From the NCBI GenBank assembly GCA_016929905.1, contig JAFGHX010000234.1:22811-86810 (forward strand): a stretch of 64,000 nucleotides of DNA. Direction: 5' to 3'. A program made the translations under genes and the position numbers. Positions 52,164-61,112 of this stretch are shown piece after piece. The notes under the pieces are model-generated. The model searched no databases, was not told the origin of the DNA, and worked only from the letters and a program-made list of their open reading frames with translations. The DNA comes from Kiritimatiellia bacterium. GTDB lineage: Bacteria > Verrucomicrobiota > Kiritimatiellia > JAFGHX01. Every line of letters begins with the position of its first letter. The stretch's first letter is position 1.

Positions 52164-53717
52164 TCACGTGATGGCGCGGCGCGGCGGCCAGGAGGATTCC
52201 TCGGTGTACGCCTCGGTGAGCCGGCTCCAGTAGCGGCGATGCTTGTGGAGCAGACGCGAGGGGGAATGGCGCGCCTCCTGGTCCTGCCGCCGGTCGGTCT
52301 CGTGGTCGGTCTCCTTGCCGTAGCGCATCGTGAAATCCATCAGCCGCTGGAGCAGTTCCAGTTTCGTATCCGTGTGCGCCGGCTCCGACCACAGGTTCCG
52401 GATCTCGCCCGGATCGTCACGGTGATCGTAGAGCTCGCCCTCATGCCGACCGCCGTAGTACACGAGCCGGTGGGACCGGGTCCGGATCGCGCTGATGGGG
52501 CCCGTGCCGCCCGTTTCCCATTCGCAGAAGGCCGCGTCCTTCCATCCGCCGGCGCCGCCCGGTTGCGCGAGCGGCAACACCGAGCGGCCCTCCCGGCCGG
52601 CGGGGAGCGGCACGTCGCAAAGCGCGCACAGGGTGGGGTAGAGGTCGACCGATTCCACGATGTCGTCGACCGCCGTGCCGCGCGGGCCGCCCGGCCAGCT
52701 CAGCAGGAACGGGATGCGCTGGATGGAATCGTAGATGCCCAGGTTCTTGTGAAACAGCCCGTGCTCGCCCGCGAAGTCGCCGTGGTCCGCCGTATAGAAC
52801 ACGATCGTGTTCTCGAGTTCGCCCTCGCGTTCGAGCGTCTCGATCACGCGCCCGATCTCCATGTCGATGCAGGTGATCAGCGCGTAGTAGCTCGCCAGAC
52901 AGCGCTTCAGGCGGTCGACGTTCGGATCGGCAAGCGGATAGCGGCCACCGTCTTTGACACGGTTGCGGATACACGCCGGCTTGCCGGCGAACCGGTTCTC
53001 GTAGAAGTCCGCCGCGCTGTCGGGCAGCACGATCTCGGCGGGATCGTACATGTCGAAATACTCGGCGGCCGGCGCGATGGGCGCGTGGGGGCGCTGGAAA
53101 CTCATGTGAATGAAGAACGGGCGGGTCGCGTCCCGCTCGGCCAGGAAGCGCAACGTCTCTTCGCCCGTGAAATGCTCGATGGAATGCTCGTAGGGCAGCT
53201 TGGCCGGCCCGCTGCCGTCCATCGTGTATTCCATTCCCATTCTCACCGTGCCTTCCTCGTACCAATCGGCCAGCCCGCGTTCGTCCAGATACTTGAAATA
53301 GTGCATCGAGAGCGGGTCGCCGCGCCGCGAATCGCAGAGATCCGTGTAGCGGATGCGCTCGAAGCCGTCTTCGTCCCAGCGCCGGACCATGTGCGACTTG
53401 CCGAACAGCCCGGTCTGGTAGCCATACCGGCGGAACAGGCACGCCAGCGTGTCGGGATTGGGGTGGGGGTACTCGGCGTGATCGTTGCCGAACATGCGGT
53501 GCGTGCGCATGTATTGGCTGGACATGAAACAGATGCGCGACGGCGAACAGATCGGATTGTTGGCGAAGGCGCTCGTGAAGGTGACACCGCGCTCCGCCAT
53601 GCCGTCCAGGCTCGGGGTCTTGACGTTCGGATGCCCGGCGTAGCCGGTACAGTTCGCGTTGTGCTGGTCGCTCATCAGCCACAGCACGTTCGGTCGTTTT
53701 CTCGCGGGTTGGCTCAT
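52164..53717 (-). CDS. Type I sulfatase
   Basis: A protein of 517 residues starting MSQPARKRPNVLWLMSDQH with GGGAG upstream. Metal-binding Asp17 and Gln18 precede the formylglycine motif C57-S-P-S-R61, the Cys-type site that must be converted by a maturase (not encoded here). Further marks are GLFGKSHMV, SFQRPHAP, YTADHGDFAGEHGLFHK and LYDHRDDPGEIRNLW. No signal peptide is visible, unlike most secreted sulfatases, so it may act on imported sulfated oligosaccharides. It overlaps the IclR gene by four bases and is probably regulated by it. Confidence 0.92.
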   Translation of the reverse strand: MSQPARKRPNVLWLMSDQHNANCTGYAGHPNVKTPSLDGMAERGVTFTSAFANNPICSPSRICFMSSQYMRTHRMFGNDHAEYPHPNPDTLACLFRRYGYQTGLFGKSHMVRRWDEDGFERIRYTDLCDSRRGDPLSMHYFKYLDERGLADWYEEGTVRMGMEYTMDGSGPAKLPYEHSIEHFTGEETLRFLAERDATRPFFIHMSFQRPHAPIAPAAEYFDMYDPAEIVLPDSAADFYENRFAGKPACIRNRVKDGGRYPLADPNVDRLKRCLASYYALITCIDMEIGRVIETLEREGELENTIVFYTADHGDFAGEHGLFHKNLGIYDSIQRIPFLLSWPGGPRGTAVDDIVESVDLYPTLCALCDVPLPAGREGRSVLPLAQPGGAGGWKDAAFCEWETGGTGPISAIRTRSHRLVYYGGRHEGELYDHRDDPGEIRNLWSEPAHTDTKLELLQRLMDFTMRYGKETDHETDRRQDQEARHSPSRLLHKHRRYWSRLTEAYTEESSWPPRRAIT

Positions 53718-54451
53718 GGTGTGCTCCCTTCGCCCGTCAGGCGCGCGGCGGCGCGTTTCAGCCGGCTTGCGTCGCGTTCCAGTTCGTGCTCGTCCGCACG
53801 CTCCGCGATGCGGCCCATCACCAGCGCCGCGCGGATTCGCCCGCCGTCCAGGACAGGAACGGCGACACGCAGAATGCGCTTTTCGTCCTTGATGTCGTAC
53901 GTGAAGCCGTGCGCGTCATAGAAGGCGGCCTGCCGCGCGATCTCCCGGCGCTGGGTCGCCGTGCAACGCGCGCGGCGCAGGACGCGCGCCCGCTGCTCGT
54001 CATTGAATTCGCGCATGAAAAGCCACCCCCACGGAACGGCGTCGATGTCGTTGTTGATGTTGCCGACCGGCTGCATCGCCAGGGAGTTGGGCTCCGCGGA
54101 CTTGGCGATGCATTGGTAATCGGACCCGTTCCAGTACAGAAGGATCACGGTGTTGCCGAGTTCGTGCGACAGTCCCGGCAGCAGCTCCGGCCCCGCCTGC
54201 AGCAGGTGTTCCAGGAACCGATCCGCTATGCCCGCCAGGTTCATGCGCGGGCCGCGCGCGTAGTCGCTTCGCCCCGCCTTCGCCAGGTAGCCGTGCCGCA
54301 CCAGCACGGCGAGCAGTCGGACAGCCGATGTCTTCGGGATCTTCGAGCGCCGCACGATCGCCGCGATTCCGAGCGGACCGCGTGCGTTGGCGATCAGATC
54401 GACGATCGCTAATCCCCGCTCCAGCGCCGGCGCTTGCTTCTGGCCCTTCAT
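53714..54451 (-). CDS. IclR family transcriptional regulator
   Basis: A protein of 245 residues starting MKGQKQAPALERGLAIVDLI. The N-terminal winged helix shows GPLGIAAIVRRSKIPKTSAV and LVRHGYLAK; the C-terminal effector domain has GNTVILLYWNGSDYQCIAKS and later GFTYDIKDEKRILRVAVPV. IclR regulators bind small carboxylates or sugars and usually control adjacent genes. The ATGA overlap with the sulfatase gene implies a two-gene operon. Two tandem palindromes at 54465-54499, starting 14 bases from the start codon, are the probable autoregulatory operator. Confidence 0.92.
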   Translation of the reverse strand: MKGQKQAPALERGLAIVDLIANARGPLGIAAIVRRSKIPKTSAVRLLAVLVRHGYLAKAGRSDYARGPRMNLAGIADRFLEHLLQAGPELLPGLSHELGNTVILLYWNGSDYQCIAKSAEPNSLAMQPVGNINNDIDAVPWGWLFMREFNDEQRARVLRRARCTATQRREIARQAAFYDAHGFTYDIKDEKRILRVAVPVLDGGRIRAALVMGRIAERADEHELERDASRLKRAAARLTGEGSTP

Positions 54452-54464
54452 CGGCTCGTCCTGA

Positions 54465-54499
54465 AAACCATATATGGTTTAGAAAACCTTATGTGGTAC
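54465..54499. promoter_or_regulatory. Tandem palindromic operator for the IclR-sulfatase operon
   Basis: AAACCATATATGGTTT (54465-54480) is a perfect 16-bp palindrome; AAACCTTATGTGGTAC (54484-54499) is an imperfect second copy, with centres 19 bases apart. They lie immediately upstream of the IclR start in an AT-rich island, the expected place for autoregulation. The GH4 gene's 3' end lies on the other side. Confidence 0.75.
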
Positions 54500-54590
54500 T
54501 ATAACGCATGGGGCGAAGCGTGTCAAGGCGGGGCGGCTCCCGGATGAAGTCGTGAGAGTCCGTGTGCCAAACGCAGCAGCCTGCGTGGAG

Positions 54591-55847
54591 TCAGTTGAAT
54601 GCGAGATTGTGGGCCTGGAGCAACTCGTCGGCGAGCGGAACGGCGATGTCCTTGTCGCCGACCAGCGGGTGAGCCAGCAGGGCCTGGATGACAAGGGCGC
54701 GGCTTCGTTCGACCGCGGCGCGGACGGTGAGCGTTTCGTAGGCCTTGACCGCCTGCACGAGACCGCGGAAGGCGAGAGGGATGGGGCCGACGGGCAGGGG
54801 GGTAGGCCCGTCCTTGCCGACGCGGCACACGATTTCGACGCCTGCATCGTGCTCGATCCCCGCGACCGCGCCCCGGTTGCGAACGGTGCAGGGCAACTCA
54901 AGGCCGGTATCGTGCAGGATCGCTTTCATGAAGCTGAACGTGATGTTTGCGTAGCCGCCCCCGCCACGTTTCTGCAAGGCGGGCGGTTTGGTCCTCCGTT
55001 CCGGGTCAGCAGCCTGTTCGAAGACCTCCTTTTCGATCTCCATGACGGTCTCGGCTCGGCTCTTCTCCCGGGCCCGGGCCTGTCGGAGTTTGTCGCGGCG
55101 GCGCAGGTAGTAGTGCACATAGCTGATCGGTACGGCGCGCAGGAGCCGGATCAATTCGCCCGCGTCGCCCGCCTGCTCGGCCGCGATGTCGAGGGCCTCT
55201 TCCGTCACATCCCGGCCGTCGGCGAGCACGCGATGCACGAAGCCCAGATGGTTCAGCCCGACGCAGTAGACCTGCAGGTTCGGGAAGCGCGCGGCGAGTT
55301 GTGTCTTGAGCCGGGCGATGATGCCCGGCATGCCGGAGCACAGGCCGATGATTCTGGCCCGGGTATGCTTCGCGACGGCCTCGGTGACGATCCCGCTCGG
55401 GTTCGTGTAGTTCAGGATGAACGCGTCCGGCGCGACCCGCGCGACGGCGCGGCCGATCTCGAGCATGGGCGGGATGGTGCGCAGCGCCTTGAACATCCCG
55501 CCGGGGCCCGTGGTTTCCTGGCCGAGCACCCCGTAGGAGAGCGGGATCTCTTCGTCCAGGCGGCGGGCCGCCATTCCGCCGACCCGGATCTGGGTGATGA
55601 CGAACCGGGCGCCCGCGAGTGCCGCTTCGAGGTCCGTACCGGACTCGATGGCGATGTCGCGGTCTTGGTGCGCGACCATGCGGCGCGCGAGGCCGGCGAT
55701 GACGTCCATGCGCTCGGACCGGATATCGTGCAGGCGAATGGCGCGCACGGGCAGGTCCTCGTGCGGCTGATCGAGGATCCCCGCGATCAGCTCCGGAGTG
55801 TAGGAACTGCCTGCCCCGACGATCGCCAGTGTGATGGCATGGCTCAT
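54591..55847 (-). CDS. Glycoside hydrolase family 4 protein (6-phospho-glycosidase-like)
   Basis: A protein of 418 residues from the ATG at 55847 (MSHAITLAIVGAGSSYTPEL), with GGAGG upstream; longer frames have no such site. GH4 enzymes use NAD+ and a divalent metal to open glycosidic bonds by oxidation and elimination. Seen here: the NAD loop GAGSSYTP (11-18), NYTNPSGI (146-153), GLCSGMPG with the metal-binding Cys170, and GLNHLGF with His200. Most relatives act on 6-phosphorylated disaccharides; some act on unphosphorylated glycosides or glucuronides. Third gene of the BadF-UroD-GH4 operon. Confidence 0.9.
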   Translation of the reverse strand: MSHAITLAIVGAGSSYTPELIAGILDQPHEDLPVRAIRLHDIRSERMDVIAGLARRMVAHQDRDIAIESGTDLEAALAGARFVITQIRVGGMAARRLDEEIPLSYGVLGQETTGPGGMFKALRTIPPMLEIGRAVARVAPDAFILNYTNPSGIVTEAVAKHTRARIIGLCSGMPGIIARLKTQLAARFPNLQVYCVGLNHLGFVHRVLADGRDVTEEALDIAAEQAGDAGELIRLLRAVPISYVHYYLRRRDKLRQARAREKSRAETVMEIEKEVFEQAADPERRTKPPALQKRGGGGYANITFSFMKAILHDTGLELPCTVRNRGAVAGIEHDAGVEIVCRVGKDGPTPLPVGPIPLAFRGLVQAVKAYETLTVRAAVERSRALVIQALLAHPLVGDKDIAVPLADELLQAHNLAFN

Positions 55848-55902
55848 CTTCTTCCTCCAACGTGCGGTGCCCCGGGCGCAGCACGCGGCCCGCCGCGCTG
55901 CG

Positions 55903-57090
55903 CTAGGCGGCCGCAGTCTGCCGCCACTCGTCGATGAACGCCCGCACATTGCGCCACGTTCTGGGCGCGTCGACGGTGATGTTGTCGACCGGCGAAAGGA
56001 CGCATCCGGTCGGGCCCAGCGTTCGGAGCGCTTCGCGGACCGCGCCGCGCACCTCTTCTTCGGTACCCCGTTCCACGGTGATCGCGCCCGATACGCCGCC
56101 CCAGAGGCAGACCGACCCCGCCAGTTCCCGTTTCATGGCCGCCATGTCGGTGTAGGTGCCCTGGACCGGGTCGACGCCGACGAGGACGTCGATGCCGGCG
56201 GACGGGTACAAGCCGAGCAGCGGCATCGTGCCGCTGGAGCAGATGTAACAGAACCGTGCGCCGTGGGCGTGGGCGAGATCGGCCTCGGCCTTGATCAGCG
56301 GAAGAACATGCTGCTCGTAGAATGCGCGTGGAATGAAGTCGCAGCCCTCATACCATGCCCGGCGGAAGTAGATGTCGACCGGCGCGGAGAGGACCAGTTC
56401 CATCCGCTTCCTGTTCCAGTCGTGGATCATGCGCAGCAGTTTCGCGACGAAGTCCGGCCGCTCGATCATGTGCAGCGTCAGATTCGCCATGCCGCAGAGC
56501 CAGTTCGCCATGTCCACCCCGACGCCCCAGCCGCCGGCGAGCACCACGCCGTGCGCTTCGGAGAACGCGCGGGCCCGCGCCGCCTCCTGCCGGTAGGCGG
56601 CCGCGTCCGCCGCACTGGGCGGCAACAGGAAATGCCGGAGCGGGTCCAGATCGGGCTCGCCCTTGACGAGGTTCTCGATGGCGCGCGGGACCTGGAAGTC
56701 GTCCATGAGGGGGATGTGATCGCCGTGCGGCCAGTCCGCCGAGAGGCGCACGCGGGTGGTCAGCGGGCCGGACGGCGTGTGGTAGGTCTTGTGCAGGAGG
56801 TCCTGACCGCCCGTGCCGCGTTCGCGCCGTTCCGTGATTGTCACCTCGGGATCGATGCGCACGGGCAGGCCCCGCAGCTCGGGGTGTTCGGGCCGTTCCG
56901 GGCGGGGCGCCTTCGGGATGAACAGCATGGAGTCCAACCCCATCTCGCGTTCCGCGCGGCACAGCGCCGTGAGGTCTTCGTTGTGGCGCCTGCGCAGGGC
57001 CGTGAAGCTCATGAAACAGCACGGCGCACGATCGACCGGCTCGTGCGCGATGGCCCTCAACATTCTGTCGCGTGACGTCATTGTCTTCAT
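55903..57090 (-). CDS. Uroporphyrinogen decarboxylase-domain protein (methyltransferase-like)
   Basis: A protein of 395 residues starting MKTMTSRDRMLRAIAHEPVDR, the usual opening of UroD-like proteins in PVC and Clostridia genomes. Later marks are MANWLCGMANL, ARFCYICSSGTMPLLG, GIDVLVGVDPVQG and VCLWGGVSGAITVERGT. The family includes corrinoid-dependent methyltransferases (MtaA/CmuA-like) as well as heme-synthesis enzymes. In a sugar operon, removal of a methyl group from an O-methylated sugar or another C1 transfer is possible, but no corrinoid protein gene is adjacent. Its start overlaps the BadF gene's stop (ATGA). Confidence 0.85.
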   Translation of the reverse strand: MKTMTSRDRMLRAIAHEPVDRAPCCFMSFTALRRRHNEDLTALCRAEREMGLDSMLFIPKAPRPERPEHPELRGLPVRIDPEVTITERRERGTGGQDLLHKTYHTPSGPLTTRVRLSADWPHGDHIPLMDDFQVPRAIENLVKGEPDLDPLRHFLLPPSAADAAAYRQEAARARAFSEAHGVVLAGGWGVGVDMANWLCGMANLTLHMIERPDFVAKLLRMIHDWNRKRMELVLSAPVDIYFRRAWYEGCDFIPRAFYEQHVLPLIKAEADLAHAHGARFCYICSSGTMPLLGLYPSAGIDVLVGVDPVQGTYTDMAAMKRELAGSVCLWGGVSGAITVERGTEEEVRGAVREALRTLGPTGCVLSPVDNITVDAPRTWRNVRAFIDEWRQTAAA

Positions 57091-58112
57091 GCCGATACCT
57101 CGCTGGGTTCTGATGTGCGGGCGTGCTGCAGCCCGGCAAACAAGGCCGGCACATCACAGCCCGCACGGTGGGCGGCCATGAGCGCGTCGCCGTATTCCGG
57201 CGCCAGCAGCGGCCGGTGTACGTCGGCGTCCGGACGCAGATGCCGCACCCGCCGCACGAGCCGCTGCCAGAGCGCCGCAGGCCAATGCATAATCATGCCG
57301 CCCCCGAAGGATACTTCCGGGCGCGGCCCGGGTTCCATCCGAGCCAGCATGGCGCCGGCCGCCACCGCATAATCCTCGATCGCGGCCGTCAGGAGCTGTT
57401 CGGCTGCCGAGTCGCCCCTGCGCCACGCCTCAACGATGAGGCCGGGCGCGTCACGAAGACGGCCCAACGGCAGCGTACGCCTGTACAGGGCTGGCGCGAA
57501 TGCCTGCTCGTCTTCGACACCGAGCAGAGCCAGGATGTCTTCCTTGAGCGGGGTCGGTTCGCGGCGTCCGTCGATCATGCGGACCACGAGCGGCAGGACC
57601 TGCCGCCGAATGTCGAAGCTCTGCCCGCACCCGAGATGATCGAACAACGTCTCGTTGCCCAGCGCCGTGCGGTAGGCGGCCGTGAAGCCCGATCCGTGCT
57701 GGACGATCGCCGCACGCGCGCCCGCCGTCGCGCCCCAGAGCGCGCCGATCCCGTCGTTCACCAGGACCGTCCGTCGAGACGGAATGCCGACATGCCGGCA
57801 TACCGCCGCAACCTGCGCGGCATGCTCGTCGGGGAAATCGACCCCGTTCACGCCCAACCCCCAGAAAGAGACGTCGTCGCGAAGCACGCCCGTTTGCGCG
57901 CACAGGGAGTCGACGACCGCCACCAGCTCCGCGCAAGCCGCCGCGCTCGGGGCCGCGCCGAGAACCGACCGCCCCCCGAACGCTTCCGCCAGGACCCGGG
58001 CGTCGGCGCTCACCAGCACCGCGCGCGTCTTGCTGCCGCCCCCGTCAATTCCGACGACCTGCGTTTCTCTCACCACAGCACCCGTTTCGAGGTTGTTGAA
58101 TAATGCTGTCAT
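57087..58112 (-). CDS. BadF/BadG/BcrA/BcrD ATPase-family protein (sugar-kinase-like)
   Basis: A protein of 341 residues if the ATG at 58112 is used; no ribosome-binding site precedes it, and GTG codons at residues 13-14, just before RETQVVGIDGGGSK, are alternatives. The ASKHA-fold phosphate loop is GIDGGGSKTRAVL, with VLVNDGIGALWGAT and IVQHGSGFTAAY as later ATP-binding elements. Relatives include N-acetylglucosamine kinase. As first gene of an operon with a GH4 enzyme, it may phosphorylate an imported or released (amino)sugar; that is inference. Confidence 0.85.
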   Translation of the reverse strand: MTALFNNLETGAVVRETQVVGIDGGGSKTRAVLVSADARVLAEAFGGRSVLGAAPSAAACAELVAVVDSLCAQTGVLRDDVSFWGLGVNGVDFPDEHAAQVAAVCRHVGIPSRRTVLVNDGIGALWGATAGARAAIVQHGSGFTAAYRTALGNETLFDHLGCGQSFDIRRQVLPLVVRMIDGRREPTPLKEDILALLGVEDEQAFAPALYRRTLPLGRLRDAPGLIVEAWRRGDSAAEQLLTAAIEDYAVAAGAMLARMEPGPRPEVSFGGGMIMHWPAALWQRLVRRVRHLRPDADVHRPLLAPEYGDALMAAHRAGCDVPALFAGLQHARTSEPSEVSA

Positions 58113-58145
58113 AAGTATGATATTAGCGCCGAGAAAACTATGGTA

Positions 58146-58173
58146 TTGCGTTGTTATGCGTAGACATTATAGA
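58146..58173 (+). promoter_or_regulatory. Candidate promoter of the AraC-family gene
   Basis: TTGCGT (58146-58151), a 16-bp spacer and TATAGA (58168-58173) form a plausible sigma-70 promoter reading toward the AraC gene, about 95 bases before its start. The 156-base region 58113-58268 is the divergent control region shared with the BadF operon. Confidence 0.5.
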
Positions 58174-58268
58174 TTTGTGCTATGTATGCCGGACGTGGCG
58201 TGGTCTGCCGGCCGCAGGGCCGGCGCGCGGGGCCGGGCGGCGGGCGTTCGAGGGCGGGGAGCACACGC

Positions 58269-59117
58269 ATGCTGAACAACGACGTGACCTATTCGTTTCA
58301 CGCCCTGGCGGCGCCGGGGGACATGGGGGCGTTGCGGGTGGTGTCGATTGGAAATGAGCGCTGCTGGTTGCCGTATCATTACCGGCGGCCGAAGGGCTGG
58401 AAGGTGGAGCATCTGATCTACACGTTGGCGGGTGCAGGGATCGGCTATGTGGGGGAGGCGCGCGGGATTCCGTGCCGGCCGTCGTCGATTCTGCTGATGC
58501 CGAAGGATCTGCCCTATTCGTACGAGGTGGACCCGGCGGTTGGGCACTGGGAGTACCGGTGGGTGGAGTACGACGGGCCGTGGGCGCGTGAGCTTCTGGC
58601 GATGATGGGGTTGACCGGCGTCTATCTTGTCTCCGACTGCGCGGATGGGGAAGCGATAGTGGCGCGTCTTTTCTCGTGTTTGCGGAGTCGCCGCGAGGAC
58701 GGGCTTCACACGGCGCTCGGTTTGTTGCTGGAGCTCTTTGCCGCGGCCGAACGCGCGTTGCGGCAGGCGCGATCGGCCGCCGATCCGACGGAGCGGCGCC
58801 TGGCGGCGGTGAAGGAGTACATCCTGGCGAACGTGGCGGAGCCGATCGGGGTGTCGGATCTGGCGCGGCAAGCCGGCATGAGTCGCGCACACTTCTCGCG
58901 GGTGTTCGCCGCGTCGGTCGGCGTGGGGCCGGGCACCTATCTGCGTCGGTACCGGGTCAATCATGCGCAGAAGCTTCTGCGTTCAACGCGCATGACGGCC
59001 GCGCAAGTGGGTGCGGCGGTCGGGTATCCGGTGGCGCAGCATTTTTCCACCGTGTTCAAGCAGGAGACGGGCCTGACTCCGGGCGGGTTCCGCAGGCCGC
59101 GGCGCGCCGGGGGTTGA
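58269..59117 (+). CDS. AraC family transcriptional regulator
   Basis: A protein of 282 residues starting MLNNDVTYSFHALA with GGGGAGC upstream. The N-terminal cupin-like sensor domain shows GWKVEHLIYTLAGAG and RPSSILLMPKDLPYSYEVD. The C-terminal double helix-turn-helix is complete: GVSDLARQAGMSRAHFSRVF, LRRYRVNHAQKLLRST, VGAAVGYPVAQHFSTVFKQE, TGLTPGGFRR. It diverges from the BadF-UroD-GH4 operon and is its most likely regulator, responding to a sugar bound by the cupin. Confidence 0.92.
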   Translation: MLNNDVTYSFHALAAPGDMGALRVVSIGNERCWLPYHYRRPKGWKVEHLIYTLAGAGIGYVGEARGIPCRPSSILLMPKDLPYSYEVDPAVGHWEYRWVEYDGPWARELLAMMGLTGVYLVSDCADGEAIVARLFSCLRSRREDGLHTALGLLLELFAAAERALRQARSAADPTERRLAAVKEYILANVAEPIGVSDLARQAGMSRAHFSRVFAASVGVGPGTYLRRYRVNHAQKLLRSTRMTAAQVGAAVGYPVAQHFSTVFKQETGLTPGGFRRPRRAGG

Positions 59118-59166
59118 CCGGGCGCGATGCGGACGGCCTTTCTTCCCTCGTGGCCTTTCCGGCAGT

Positions 59167-59690
59167 CTACCGCGAGAACCAGGCCGACTCGTCGAACTCG
59201 CCCCGCTTGAACAGCGCGCATTTGGCGTTGAACCGGATGGCAGACGTCGCGCCGCCGACCGTTTCGTGCACGACGAACGCGTCGGCGGCCTGGTCCTTGT
59301 GCCCCTTCATGATGGGGAACGAATTGACCACAAGCACATCGCGGGTGTTCGTGAATGCACGAGAACCACCTGCCGCCGCCGGAAGCGGTGATCCGCCAAT
59401 GCGCGACGGCCGGGCCGGGAATGTCCTTCTCGAATGACCGTGGATACCAGTTCATGTCCCGCCCGATCACACGCCGGACGACCGACCGGCGGCCGGCCCG
59501 CCAGGTGAGCAGGTTGTGCAGATATCGCCGGACATCCTTTTTGCGGGGATTCCATCGCTTGTTGTCCTCTTGAAAGTCCGTGACGTAGTAGCCGATCTGC
59601 AGATCCGAGAGCACGGTCGTCGCGTCGGGGGCGCGGCACGTTCTCCCCAGTATATGCCGGCCGAATCGGAAAAGCGCAGGTCTTTTCAGA
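59167..59690 (-). pseudogene. Frameshifted relic of an unidentified, possibly secreted-enzyme gene
   Basis: Two minus-strand frames complement each other. The 5' one reads TTVLSDLQIGYYVTDFQED, KKDVRRYLHNLLTWRAG, DMNWYPRSFEKDIPGPAVAH; the 3' one, after a frame change near 59350, reads DVLVVNSFPIMKGHKDQAAD, AFVVHETVGGATSAIRFNAK, GEFDESAWFSR and stops. The text looks like the C-terminal sandwich of a polysaccharide-degrading protein but no family is certain. The upstream part is lost against the response regulator gene. Confidence 0.5.
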
Positions 59691-60368
59691 TCAGACATCG
59701 ACCGACGTGACGCCCTCGCGAATGGCATACTTGGTCAGCTCGGCCACGCTGTGCAGGTTCAGCTTGGCCATCATGTTGCGGCGGTGGGTTTCGACCGTCT
59801 TCACGCTCACCTTCAGCGCGGCGGCAATCTGCTTTGTCGTTCGCCCCTCGGCCACCTGCTGCAGGACCTCGCGTTCCCGGTCCGTCAGCCCCACAAACGC
59901 GGGATCGTCGGGCACCGAGGCGCTTGAGAGTTCCACATAATCGTCTATGACGCCGCGCGCGATGGCCGGGCTCAGGTACTTCTTGCCTTCCAGCACGGCG
60001 CGGATCGCGCGAACCAGGTCTTCGTAGGCTCGTTTCTTCAACACATAGGCCGACGCGCCGGCCTTCAGCATCTCGCGCACGAATCGTTTGTTGGCATGCC
60101 CGCTCAGCGCCACGACCTTCGTGTTCGGGTTCTCCCGCAGGATCCGGCGGGTCGCCTCGATGCCGTTCAGGTCCGGCATCGCCACATCCATGATCACCAC
60201 GTGCGGCGCCGCGCGGCGGGCGAGGGCGACGGTTTGCGCGCCGTTGCCGGCCTCGGCCACCACGCACAGGTGCGCCTCCTTCTCGATCAGCGCCTTCAGC
60301 CCCTGGCGCATGATCGTGTGGTCATCGGCCAGCAGCAGCCGAGTCTCCATGCGTCGTCTTGTTGCCAT
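59691..60368 (-). CDS. NarL/FixJ-type response regulator
   Basis: A protein of 225 residues from the ATG at 60368 (MATRRRMETR), with AAGGAG upstream. Receiver residues: Asp15-Asp16 in LLLADDH, phosphoacceptor Asp61 in VIMDVAMP, Lys111 in YVLKKR. The C-terminal LuxR-type helix-turn-helix shows GLTDREREVLQQVAEGRTTK and VSVKTVETHRRNMMAKLNL. It is the natural partner of the HisKA_3-type kinase at 61709-63604, with two more receiver-type genes between them. Confidence 0.93.
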   Translation of the reverse strand: MATRRRMETRLLLADDHTIMRQGLKALIEKEAHLCVVAEAGNGAQTVALARRAAPHVVIMDVAMPDLNGIEATRRILRENPNTKVVALSGHANKRFVREMLKAGASAYVLKKRAYEDLVRAIRAVLEGKKYLSPAIARGVIDDYVELSSASVPDDPAFVGLTDREREVLQQVAEGRTTKQIAAALKVSVKTVETHRRNMMAKLNLHSVAELTKYAIREGVTSVDV

Positions 60369-60667
60369 GCGCGCTCCTTGCCGAAAGCCGCTCCCCGCCG
60401 TCCCGGATCGGCCCGCGGCGGACAAGCCGTCCCGTTCAGAACCTACGCCGCAGGATATCACGCGCAGAGTCAATTGTCTACGCGGCGTCTCCGCTTTTCC
60501 GGCGGGCCGGGCGCGTCCCGAACACATTCTCCCGCTGGGTCTGCTGAATCGTTCCGGCTCAGACCACCAGGGCGCACTCCTCGACTCGCGCGCGCAGCAG
60601 CGAGGCCAGCCGGAACTGCAGTTCCCGGTCGGGTGCGCTGAGGAGATTGCTGGCGATTTCTTCCGTC

Positions 60668-61084
60668 TCACGCGTGCACGGCGGCCTGCAGCGCGTCGAT
60701 ACGCGCGCGCAGGTCGGCTTCGTCAATCGGCGCAAAGACGAACCCCGCGTTCGGCAGGCGTTTGACCTTGTTGGCGAGCGGCATCTGGTAGATGTCGATC
60801 GCAATGAGCAGCGGGATCTCGTCGAGTTCCTTTCGCTCCCGCACGGCCCGACACAAGGCAAAGGCCTCGTCTTCCCGGTACTTCTCGGCAAACACGACGA
60901 TGGCGTCCCAGCCGCCGTCTTGCCCCACAATCACGCTGTCCGGCTGCCAGCCCGGCCGCGCCGTCACCCATCGCCAGTCGTCCTGAAAGGAGCCCTCCTT
61001 CACCGGCGAATCCGGCGTGCGCCGCGCATTCACGAGCAGAACAGTCGTGCGCTGCGTCTCGTCGGTCTGCATCTCCGTGCTCAC
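60668..61084 (-). CDS. Degenerate receiver-like protein
   Basis: A protein of 138 residues starting MSTEMQTDETQRTTVLLVNA. The alternating pattern (TTVLLVNA, WDAIVVFAEKYREDEAF, PLLIAIDI, AGFVFAPIDEADLRARID) follows a response-regulator receiver. But the phosphoacceptor position has Phe/Ala (VVFAEK) and the conserved Lys before Pro is Ala (FAPI). So it is probably a pseudo-receiver acting by binding rather than phosphorylation. Just past its stop another frame reads ETEEIASNLLSAPDRELQFR to about 60559, which may be a former C-terminal part split by a frameshift. It lies 28 bases after the stand-alone receiver gene. Confidence 0.7.
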   Translation of the reverse strand: MSTEMQTDETQRTTVLLVNARRTPDSPVKEGSFQDDWRWVTARPGWQPDSVIVGQDGGWDAIVVFAEKYREDEAFALCRAVRERKELDEIPLLIAIDIYQMPLANKVKRLPNAGFVFAPIDEADLRARIDALQAAVHA

Positions 61085-61112
61085 CTCGTCGCCCTCCTGC
61101 CCGGGCCGGACG

